Shown: one piece after another, positions 1 through 11,000 of the stretch
Numbering within the stretch: position 1 is the first letter of the stretch
Layout of the letters: each line of letters begins with the position of its first letter
Origin: Anabas testudineus
Taxonomy: Eukaryota > Chordata > Actinopteri > Anabantiformes > Anabantidae
Length of the DNA stretch: 64,000 nucleotides
Direction: 5' to 3'
NCBI RefSeq assembly: GCF_900324465.2
Contig: NC_046629.1
Location: 9,789,578-9,853,577, forward strand
Notes under the pieces: generated by a model
What the model was told of the DNA's origin: nothing
What the model saw: the letters and a program-made list of their open reading frames with translations, nothing else
The model's database searches: none
Made by a program: the position numbers and the translations under genes

Positions 1-1
1 T

Positions 2-511
2 GACTCCCAGCGTTACCAAGACGACCAATATCGTGGAAGTCGCGACCGACTCGACGATCAACTCGACCGTAACGAGCAACGCGAGCGCTACGGTGGAAGT
101 CGCGATCGACTCGATGATCAACGCCAGAGATATGGTGGAAGTCGAGATCGACTCGATGAACAACGCAACCGTTACGGTGGAAGTCGCGATCGACTCGATG
201 ATCAACGCGAGAGATATGGTGGAAGTCGCGATCGACTCGATGATCAACGCGAGAGATATGGTGGAAGTCGCGATCGACTCGATGATCAACGCGAGAGATA
301 TGGTGGAAGTCGCGATCGACTCGATGATCAACGCGAGAGATATGGTGGAAGTCGCGATCGACTCGATGATCAACGCGAGAGATATGGTGGAAGTCGCGAT
401 CGACTCGATGATCAACGCGAGAGATATGGTGGAAGTCGCGATCGACTCGACGACCAACGCGATCGTTACGGTGGAAGTCGCGATCGACTCGACGATCAAT
501 ATAGAAAATGA
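2..511 (+). CDS. C-terminal part of an unidentified Arg/Asp/Gly/Tyr-rich repeat protein (5' end outside window)
   Basis: An open frame enters from the left edge (codons start at positions 2, 5, 8 and so on) and ends at TGA 509-511, giving 169 residues. It begins DSQRYQDDQYRGSRDRLDDQ and then runs as 14-residue repeats of the type GGSRDRLDDQRERY, ending DDQYRK. This frame is preferred over the other open forward frame (Met-start at 33) because differences between repeat copies are largely synonymous here: AGA TAT versus CGT TAC (Arg-Tyr), and GAT versus GAC. The composition suggests a charged, disordered tail. I do not recognise the protein. From memory, human GPA33 lies beside ILDR2 on 1q24 and has a short Arg/Glu/Gln-rich cytoplasmic tail, so a GPA33-like gene is one guess, unproven. 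Whether this is one terminal exon cannot be seen. Confidence 0.72.
   Translation, partial: DSQRYQDDQYRGSRDRLDDQLDRNEQRERYGGSRDRLDDQRQRYGGSRDRLDEQRNRYGGSRDRLDDQRERYGGSRDRLDDQRERYGGSRDRLDDQRERYGGSRDRLDDQRERYGGSRDRLDDQRERYGGSRDRLDDQRERYGGSRDRLDDQRDRYGGSRDRLDDQYRK
32..511 (+). repeat. 42-bp coding minisatellite
   Basis: Repeat units start at 92, 134, 176, 218, 260, 302, 344, 386, 428 and 470, exactly 42 bp apart. The six units starting at 176 to 386 are identical, which points to recent expansion or homogenisation. The units at 92, 134, 428 and 470 are diverged, and 32-91 holds an older irregular copy. The period is a multiple of three, so copy-number change keeps the reading frame of the overlapping gene. 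Confidence 0.95.
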
Positions 512-1958
512 TGTGAATGTACTTTGTGTTACTGAATGGCCCTTTAATGCCCTAAAATGTCTTATATGTCTTTTTTATTTAGCGCCTGATATAAAGAAAC
601 AACAAAATGTATAAACAAATACCATAAAAGGCAGGTTGATAGTAGATAGTACTCCCTAGATATTAGCCTATATTATATATATATATATATATATACATAT
701 AGCCTAACCGGTTTGCATTAACCATATCTTAGCAATTTGTCAACTTGGGACCACACCAGCAACAGTGTGGTAATAATTAACAGTTTAGCATGAATCTAAT
801 TAAAATAAAAATATACTGTAATATTTTGATAACCTGATATGAAAGGACCCAATGGGTATTTCCTCTGAGTTCATTAATAATTGTATTAGAACAGAACATT
901 GTTTACTATTGTTTCTATAACGTGCAAAAGGAAACAGCAAGCTGGTATTTACCTTTGTTTGTAGTCAGTTAATTCAGTGAAGCTTTAAATGATCAATGAC
1001 TAAATGAAGTTTAAGATGTCCTGAACATTAAATCAATTAAGCGTGATTATTTTTTATGGTTATAGTATAAAACAAATTAAAGTACTTACTTTTAGCGTTA
1101 ACTGTAATGTAAAGTTGGGGTGCTGCCAAATATACTGGATAATATCTTTGATATAATTAAGGCTAAAATCTTTTGTTTTCTAATATTTTAAATCGTTTTT
1201 AGTGTTTATATAATGTAGCTTTTGTTTTTTATGATTAAAATTTGTATGTTGATCATGGAACACTAATATATTTACAATCTCTACATTTAGACCACTGCAG
1301 TGGTTAACCCTAACCCCTAATCATTGTTTCATTATTATCTTTCAGACTATTATGAATTGTCTTGCCACTCCAACATGTAAAACTTGTGCATTATGTTTGA
1401 TTTAAAGTGTCTTCTGTCTTTAAATGTTTTTTTGTTTGTTTGTTTGTTTTTTTTACTGTAAAATAACAGTTTATTGAGTTTTACTTAATCCTACTTAATT
1501 ATTTGTAACATTTTACAACTTTTCAGTTTGAACTTTAAATGTAAAGTTGTGTTTTTATACATGCATATGTAACCTAAAGCCAAATCAGATTGAGTTAAAT
1601 AAAGAAAATGAGCCTCAAAACTCAAACAGCCGAGTTTGACCTGATTTTATCGCCAAGGTGCCCCCTCCCTCCTCCACCTTCACACCGACTACACCTCTCT
1701 ACTCCGCCCAGCAGCCAAGAACAACAACAACATCTGCAGAACATTATTATTATATTATTATATATATATTATTATTTCCATTTCAGATGATGAACTAAAC
1801 AAAGTGCTCCTCTAACCTCGCCCCTGTGTTTACTGCAGCAGCAGCAGCAGGTTCAGGGTGGTGTCGCTGCTGGGACTTCACCTCTGGGTGAAGTGGTACA
1901 GTCCCGTTAGACGCAGTCGGAGTCCCGTTCGTGCGCGGAGCAGTAATCGGACAACGAG
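512..1958. other. Intergenic: 3'UTR of upstream gene, then ildr2 promoter side
   Basis: AT-rich DNA with no supported gene. It holds a TA microsatellite at about 675-697 and a TTTG run near 1434-1450. Possible polyadenylation hexamers for the upstream gene lie near 803 (AATAAA-type) and 1597 (AATAAA). A CAG/GCA triplet patch at about 1838-1850 leads into the GC-richer stretch before ildr2, where its first exon and promoter should lie. Confidence 0.5.
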
Positions 1959-1994
1959 ATGAGCAACATGCGGATAAACTGCACTTTACTATAA
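1959..1994 (+). promoter_or_regulatory. Upstream ORF before ildr2 start
   Basis: An ATG at 1959 opens an 11-codon ORF (a second in-frame ATG at 1968) that stops at TAA 1992-1994, 13 nt before the ildr2 ATG at 2008. The main ATG has a weak context (AATATAATGA). If transcription starts upstream of 1959, this uORF would lower or tune ILDR2 translation. Confidence 0.5.
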
Positions 1995-2007
1995 AACGGA
2001 AAATATA

Positions 2008-5000
2008 ATGAACTTTTACCTGTGGGCTGTTTTACTGGGAGCATCGGGTGAGTCTCAGTCCTTTCACATTTCTTAAAATGGGCTCAACAGGTTGTTCTTA
2101 TGTAAACTTGTTGCTTATCGCAGGCGAGTTGCACAACGTACATACGAGCTTATAAAATCCTGCTTCACATATTATATATTCATCCAGGCGAATTGGACGA
2201 GATAGATTGTGTTAATTATATTATTTATTCCCAGTTTTACCAAATTGATTACACCTCAGAGGCTGTATAAGACAACACAATAATCCTTCTGGGATTTTGA
2301 GTCATCAGCGTCGACTATACTTTATTTAGTCTATATCTATCTATCTATCTATATATCTATCTATTTTACTTTATCTACTCAGATATAACAGTAATATTTC
2401 CAACATAAAATAGTAAATAAAGGCAGAAGTATATGTATTAATGATCAAATCTAGAACATAAACCTTGACTTGTAATGAATAAGTCGTCATTTGTCAACTA
2501 TGTAAACCTTCCCCAGCTACTTAACCAAATGATTTGGTGTCATGTTTAATAAAAAACTCAGTATTGTTACAGTTTTATACAGTAGGTGAAATAAATTAGG
2601 CTATTTTAATACATCAGCTTAAATATGTGTCACAATTTTAACTGTATTTACACAAAACAAGCAAATATTGCCATAATTTTCAGGTTATTCAGTAATAACG
2701 GTAATGTTATGTGAAGCCTTAGCTGCAAGTACAGTATAGTAGGACTAGAAACAAAGAAAAACTAGTGCACAGTAGGTGTCAAAAATAAATAAATAAACTT
2801 GTTGTATGTGAGTAAAAAGTATTCCTGATCAGTAACTTATGAATAACTTTGATTTTACTGTCATATTGCAGTGAAATCCTTCATCAAACATGGAGACTTT
2901 ATTTGCTTTTATCTGTAGTTTTTGTTGGGCAACTGACTCCTTGTGAAGGAATGCACAACGCAGTAAAGTCAGGAAATGTGACAGCTTTGGAGAGGAAAAG
3001 TCTGATCGTGTTCAGGAAGCATGCAGCGTCCGGCATCAGGGCTGTGACCTGGAATACATTTGCGACCACACATAGCTTTAAAAGCGTAATCTAATCTTGA
3101 AATGAGGTGTTTAGTCTGTAGGCGGGTGGAGGAAGTGACTGTCTGCTGACTCTGTCACCTGTTCATTAACCTACAGTGAGTCACGCCTGATGCATACTTC
3201 ATGCAAACAGCAGTTACCAGGCGTGAAGATGATGCACCCAGCAGTTTCTGTTTTTGTCTGTCTCGCCTCACACAGCATTCATGAAGTAACGGTTTGGTTT
3301 AAATCTCAGGCTGTTAATTGGCCTGTTTACACCCAGCTGGATGAAGCCAGATGCTCTCATTGGTTGGGAGTTTATGACCTCCTTCCCCCCCTCTCAGCCC
3401 CTCTAGTTGGGCAGGAGAGGGGAGGCTCAAACAATGGACTGGTCCATGAGAAGAGAAACAAAGGGAAGACCAGAGCTCCCGTGGGAAGAATTTAGGAGCT
3501 TGATCACCTCTACTCTACTCTGAAAAAACATTAATGTGGGCATGACTTGTGTGTCGACTTGTGTAGTTAAAGTGTATCAGAGAATACAGAAACTGAATGA
3601 TGCTCATCTGACTGGGCTGAGCGAGGACAAAGTTCATGAATGATTAACATACTCACTTTAATAAACCACCATGCCGTTTCAGATGTACTCCTGCCATCAT
3701 GTGCAGTGGTTTTGAGGTTAAACAATCAGTCAAACAATCAAAAATGCCAGAAATTCTCTGGTTTCAGCTTTTTAAATGTAAAGAAAAGCTGTTTACGGTG
3801 TATTTGATATTAATATTTTTAACTGAATAGTTACTGTTTTTAGTCAGGTCAAGCACAGTATAACAGTATAAAACCCAAAGATCCTAACATGTGATAAACT
3901 GGGACTAAGCAATGCTTGATTTCCTAATACTTGCTAACAATATGCAGACTTGCTCTCATATTTGACCTAAACGAGGAAACACATCCATTTTAGACAAATC
4001 AAATAAACGCAGCACTCGAGCTTCTCTGCTGGTCCTAAGGAGAAGCAGGGTGCAGGACTTGCTTTTGTTTTGATTTCCTGTCTTCTGAGAATTGTTTAAT
4101 GTCAGTTCCTGCCCCACCTAGACTGAGTATGATTAGCAGAAAGCACCCACGAGTGTCTGACCGCTCCATCCTCTCCCTCTGTGATGACAGCCCCCTGCCT
4201 CTTCACAGGCCTCCCCAGCCCCCCACGCACACTGGAATTTGACCTTCCTGACCTTAGCACAGAGCAACGGCGCAGCCCCCACTCACCTAATCTCTGTTCC
4301 AGTCTGTGCTCCCATTTTTAATATGACACAAATTGCAGAAGTGTAGAAAATCATCATGAATCATCTGCACGGACAAACTAGAGACACAGATGTTTCTGCA
4401 GTTATCAAGATGTCATCACACGCATCCTTTTCCTGTCTTTCAACTCAGTTGCCAGTTTCAGCTAAAATTAGTGCAACTTACATTATAGTCCTAGGATTTG
4501 TCCACTCCTTTCTTCCCTATGAAGACTGAAAATATATACAAACATGTTGCAGAAAGACAATACAGTTTAACAACAGCATAAACTGCTCCTTCCAAAATAA
4601 CCACAGAGTTGAACCAACACTTTTCTAAAACTTTTAAACGAACAAGTTTAATTTTCCCATTATCACCTTCAAGTATATTTAGCTGCTGCAATTGTCCCTC
4701 TTGTAATTGCTGGCTCTGAAGAGATGGTCTACTAAAGCAAATTCAAATGTAAAAGATGCAGGACCAAATCCACAGTCCTTATTCTATTCAAAAATACTTC
4801 AGCGGTTTATGTTATGAGGCTGTAGCAGTCTGAGTTGCACAAAGTGAGTGGGTAAACAATGTAAATTGATCATTGTCAAATTAAAATTGCAGTTTAATGA
4901 AAACACAATTCTCAGAAGAAAATTGCAAAGCTGTAATTTCCTTATTTTAAAACACTCGAACAGCAGAGAACGTAGTGAATAATACAAACAAATAGAAACT

Positions 5001-8000
5001 ATTCTTCAGAAGCATCAGTGGAGACCCAATTGAACACACTTCAACTGAACTTTAGTCATTTTTGCATAGAGTGAGGACTCCCACCACAGAAAGGGAGGAT
5101 TTCATTGCCCGTATTGATAAAGGGAACAAATACAGAGACCAACAGCTGTTGGCAGGTGAGCACTGTGTTAATCTAGGCTTTGAAACATGAACCAACATTA
5201 TGTTACGCAGCTTTACCTTTACCTTCACCTACAGTACATGAAGTTGTGACTGTCAATAACATTATAGCTGTTTAATCGATTAATTCAAAAAACACTTGCT
5301 GTAATAATCAGTGAAAATAACTAATGCTGCCCTGATCACAGCTCCCATCTGATCTCTCTCTGGAGGAGCCTGGTTTTCGTTACTGCAGGTTAAGTAGGTG
5401 ATTGTGGGATCTGTCAAAGTTGACAGTACGCTGGGTTTGTAGTTAGTGACACACATTTTTATCTCCTAAAGAAACATTTGTATGACCAGGAGTCAAATCA
5501 CGTGCCTAGGAGTCGGACTAAAGCATTATATTTGTGTTTCTTTTTAACTACTCTACATAATTACCATGTTCTCTGCCTGTTTGTGTTGACTGTGCCAGTG
5601 TGTGTGAGTGATGGTGTGAATGTCATAGTGCGGGAGAAGCACCGGTTTGCGATGCTCTTCCAGTCTGTGGTCCTGCCATGTCAATACCAAACGTCCTCCA
5701 CCCAGACCCCGGTGGTGCAGTGGTATTACAGGTCCTACTGTCGGGACCGCACACGAGAGTCCTTCACACCACTGGAGCGTCTTGGCATGCAGACGTCCGA
5801 GCTGGGATCCAAGTCCCACCTAGAGTGCGCCGACAGCAGCCGCACAGTTCGAATTGTGGCCTCAGCGCAGGGAGCCTCCATGACGCTGGCCGAGCACTAC
5901 AAAGGCAGAGACATCTCCATCATAAACAGTAATGAGATCATTCTTAAGCTCTTAGAAAGGAATTCATTTAGAAGAAAAAGTTGGTGCAGCTGTTTGACCA
6001 GTGCAGGATGGCAGGAGTCGGAGCTGACTGTGCTTTGTGTTTCCTGTTTTTTAAATAGCCACCTTTTGTCTTTGTCTTACAATGAAGCAGAAACACACAA
6101 CTCACAAACACACACAGACCTGCAACCTTATCAAGACTAAACACGCATCGTCTTTTTAAATGTCAGTGGAACAGACCACATTCAACAATGTCCTGTTGTC
6201 ACTAAATACAGTAAAGACAGATTCACTGATACACTAGGTTGATCTACATGTTAAACATTTAGTTTTATTATGTTTAATTTTATATGTGGGATGTGCTGCT
6301 TTTATTTCTTTTGTCAAAATAGTGTTCAGGGTGGAACAACAATTTTAAGATGTTGTTTTGACGCTGCAGAACAAATAATAAAGCCGTCAACAAACTAATA
6401 AGTAATTGTAATGCTGACAGTATTCACTAAATATGTGTTACCGTGTCAAATTACAGGTGTTGTGCATGTTCATTAAGAAGGTTTTCATTCTAAGTTTACC
6501 TTTCTCTCACACACAGTACATGTAACCTTGTTTCTTGTCTTTGTGCAGAAGCAGACCTGAGGATCGGGACGCTGCAGTGGGGCGACAGCGGCGTGTACTT
6601 CTGTAAAGTCATTATTGCCAACGACGTGGAGGGGGTGGATGAGGGCCAGCTGGAGTTACTGGTGCTCGGTATGCCTACACGTAGTTTTTACTAAAATAAT
6701 AACATTATAGCCAGTGGTTGTCTTTGTTGGTGTTTGTTTGCGTTTTGAAATCAGTGAAGTGTCTTGATGCATTAGTGGAAAATTAAGAAATGGCTTTTTT
6801 GTTGCCCACATTCCACTGCGTCCATACAAGAGCCTCCATGGAGACAGCAAATAGTGTTTGCCCCTTTACATGGTCCTGCTCATCCACAACAGACCCTGTT
6901 GTTTTGCCAACACTAAGCTTTAGATGCCTAATGTGGCCTCTTTCATATCTGATGTCTGGCGTAGCGACCAAACCACATTACTACTGTACAACTTTGCGTT
7001 CATCGCGCACTTACACAAAAAGCGATTTTCCCATAGAGAATCATTAATAAAGGGGACACAGTTACATGATGAATTAAGTTTGTGTTCCATTTGTTTACTG
7101 TAGTGTGTTTGTTGTTGATTATTATTATTATAAGGTTCATTAAACCTTCATTAAATATGCACTATTTCAGTGAAAAAGGTCAGAATTCACCATCTACCGT
7201 TGAATGTAAAGTACAATGTCCTCAGGTGAGGGACACTGAGACCATTGTTGCCAAAGCCAGTCCTTAAGCTGTTACCGTGGCAACATGCTCTTTTGTAAGA
7301 AACCGCGTTGCTGCTGGTTTAGACGTGAAGAGAGCGAGGGGGACGGAGAGAGGGCAGAAGAAGGGTAAACCATCATAACAGCGTCATCTCAGAGTTAACT
7401 ACAATGTTTCGCAGAGCGGAGCTCCGTGTTGTATTCAAGTCTACAGCTGTCCTCCACTGAGCACTAATCTGATTATTATTAGCTCACAAGCTTGTGGGAA
7501 TAACTACACTGGATTTGTGGTGCTAGATTTTTAGTTTCGCCACATTGCAGTTGAAATAGAACCCCTGGAAGTTGTCTCATGCCAACACTTTTTATTACTA
7601 AAACGGAAAGTTTTAGTGGTACAAGCAAGAACAAGTAGTGCTGTGCTTCTCTCCCCATCTTGTCTAATTTCTTTCAACATTCATTTTCTTCTCCCTCTTG
7701 TCTTGCAAAATCCTCTCCTGCACCCCTCCCTTTCTCATTCCTCGACCTCCCTGCTCCCCCTGCGTCTCCTCAGAGCTGCATAGTTCCTCGGCTCCTTCAC
7801 GTTACTTGTGTTACTGAGCTTCATGGTATGCAGATGAGTGTGCCAAGCCAGGGGAGCAAAATGAACTTATTTTATCAGGTGGAAAGGGTGCACTGACTTT
7901 TTCCCCCCTCTGTAGTAAGTAGCATACTCAGCAAATGCTGGAGCCTGATGCCTACCCTGTATTCAGACAGGGTATTTATGTAATTATAGTCTCTTACTAC

Positions 8001-11000
8001 CTTATGATAAACACAAATGAAAAACACCTGCAGTCCTGTCTCAGCACCTGTTGAAGGCCCCTTTTCATTATTTCTCTTTCTGGTTTCTGGTTTTCTCTAA
8101 TTTGGCCTGTTTATCTTGCACATGAAGAACAGAAGAGACATTGTTTCACAGCTTTACAACTTGTGTGAGAAGTTGTCCTAGAATTGTTGTGTGCCCCAGT
8201 TTCCTGAATCCACTCTGCTCTCATACGCTGCCTCTGTTTGCACAGTTTGACATATCTATGTCAAATTACCGTATATTAGCGTGTGCAAAGTTAGATTTAA
8301 TGTGAAATAAGTTTGATCTTTGAACTCACATGAGTTATGTTAACGCTCATGTGTTACTATTTCTAGAAACTTAATGTCATATTTTATTGCCATGAATCAT
8401 TTACACTAAAACACATCAGTGTGATTCATGGCATTTATATCATATGAAGCCAGCAGGCTGGCTGCTCTGTGGGACTTTACCACAAAGAAATCCTAATGTT
8501 AGCATGCTTACGTGCTCACAGTCTACTTTATAGCAGGTAAAACATAAACAGCATATAGATCATATATTGGACGATCTGAAATCTGTATAAACTTATATGG
8601 CAGTAGTTGTCTAAATTAAAGAAGTGGACCAGCCTCCATGCTTGACTGTGGTATCCATAGAGTATACCTGGAATTATTTTTAATGGATAATTCACAAAGT
8701 CAGATTTATGTGGGTAAGGACATTTAACACACATTCATTTAACATCAGTGCTTTGTTACTGTGTGTTTGCTGATTGTGTAAAAAGTTTGTCCTCTCGGTT
8801 TCTCCGTTAGTGCATGACCATTAATCATCCACTCTGCTAGCAGATTTTCTAATTTTCTTGACCTCTTGCTTCCTGCTTCCTCTGCTGGCCTTCACCTGTG
8901 CTCTCCCTCTCTCTGCAGGCAGGACAGGTGAGAAGGACGATCTCCTACCTGAATTTGATGTGGAGATTATGCCAGGTACGGCCCCTCACCTGCACTTTTG
9001 TCTCACTGCCTGGCATCTTCTAGCTTCCCTAATTCCTCCTAATGTTTAATCCTCACTGACCAAACAAAGACTCTGTTTGACTAACAAATGTATATTAATG
9101 AGTCAGAATGAGGATGTACATAAAGCAGCTCGTAACTCTCTTGCAACAATGTCTACCCCACAATAAATATGCACAGTCAGTAGGTTAGTGGTTCTACATT
9201 ATCAGTTCTTATCACTTACTCCAAGTCGTGATTTAAATAACACTTAATGAGGTTAATGTTGGTTTTGAGTGGATTTGGATTTTTGCCACACCCTGAGGAA
9301 GTGTGTTGTTTGAGTCTGGATAATGATGGATAATAATCACTTAGGGCGCTCCAGAGATCGCCTGAAGTTTCCTGTGTTAGTGCTCTGTAGTCTCTGGACA
9401 CATGGATTTGGATTTCTATCAGTTATAAAACCACTGTCGTCTCTAAAGTAACGGCTGAGCTCAAACACAGAAGTTACAACAAAGACATTAAACAACTGGA
9501 GAAATCAACATTTTCAGATGTTGCTAAGAAGATAAGCCGGCAGTTTTTCCCAGTAACGTAACAAGCCTGTAAACTTTGATGTTTTATACATATACTAATT
9601 TAATTGTGCTACGTAATTCTAAGTAGGTTTAACTAGACATTTGTTAAATCCTCATCTTTTTTTGCCCCATCTGACATTTTTTTTATTAACAGTAGGAATA
9701 ATAACAATAACCATGAAAATAAAAGAGAAGTTACACATTTTGAGGTTGTAACTTCCAGTTCATTATTGGATGATATGATCTGAGATGATTCTCCAGAACA
9801 GATCTGTCTATTTATTATTGTCTGACTTGGTCTTAATTAACCTGTTTAAGTCTCTTTAATGTTGATCCATTTATAGAAAACTCAGGTCTTGATTTAGCTT
9901 TTCCAGTGCAGAGGATTTTGCAACCATTTCTTATTCTTTACATGTAATTAAAAAGTTTTTCGATGGAAGATAACTGAGAATAAGGTGCAGTAGTTTAACA
10001 CCTTGCTGCAGTAATGTGGATTCCAGGATGAAACACATTGTAAAGGTTCTGTTTGATTTTTAGGATACAGACGATGTGCTGATATTATGTACCACTCCAG
10101 GTAGCAGAAACTTTATTTATTGGCTTTATCTATTTGTGTGTTTGTTTGTATTGCAGAGTGGGCATTTGTGGGATCTGTAGTTCTTGGCAGTATCTTGTTC
10201 CTGGTGTTGTTGGGGATCTGTTGGTGCCAGTGTTGTCCTCACTCCTGCTGCTGCTATGTCAGCTGCTGCTGCTGCCCAGACACCTGCTGCTGCCCGAGAC
10301 ACTGTGAGTAGAAAAACAAAAACAAGGCAATACTTGGTGTAGCGTAGCTCATCAGCTCAACAGCATGGATGTTTCACTGTGTGGTTGTTCTGGTGTACAG
10401 TATACGAGGCAGGGAAGATGGCAAAGAGTGGACAGGCTGCTCAGGTTCCTATGTACCCCTACTACATCCCTGCTGTGCCTACTGTTTCGACTGTGGTCCC
10501 TCTTCCCCCGTCTTCTCATACGGACCCAAAGATCGTCTCTGTCCCATCAGTGGAGAACAACTTAGCTGGAGGTGAGTGTGATCAGCGTAGTATGGCCTTT
10601 TGGAAACACTGACTTGATTAACCCTCATTTCATCCGTCGCCCCGTCTGTCTCTAAAATAAAACTCTTAGAAACCACAGAACTGTGTGTCTTGTTTTAACA
10701 TGTTTGAATTTCGTCGTTTTTCCTTTTTCGTTAATGTGAATGCTGCATGTGTACGTATGTATGGGTGTGTGTGTCCACATCCACAGTGCGCAGTGGGTAT
10801 CGACTGAAATCCAGTCCAGACCAGGACTCAATGAAAGTTTTGTACTACATAGAGAGGGAGCTGGCTCAGTTTCCCAATGCCAAGATGGCTGCACTCAAAC
10901 GTAAGATTGCACAGATTAGGTCAGTTTCTGTAGTCTGTGTGGGTGTGTGTGTGTGTGTGTGTGTGTGTGTTTCCCTTTTATTTCTAATGCGTATGGTTTG

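Noticed and set aside
33-614. Met-start ORF across the minisatellite, rich in MVEVAIDSMINARD
   Set aside because: It is a shadow of the true frame: copy differences change amino acids here but are mostly synonymous in frame 2, which also has a compositionally sensible protein and its own stop.
3190-3495. 101-codon ORF in ildr2 intron 1
   Set aside because: No domain, no splice-site support for joining the gene, and it lies in the GC-richer candidate regulatory block.
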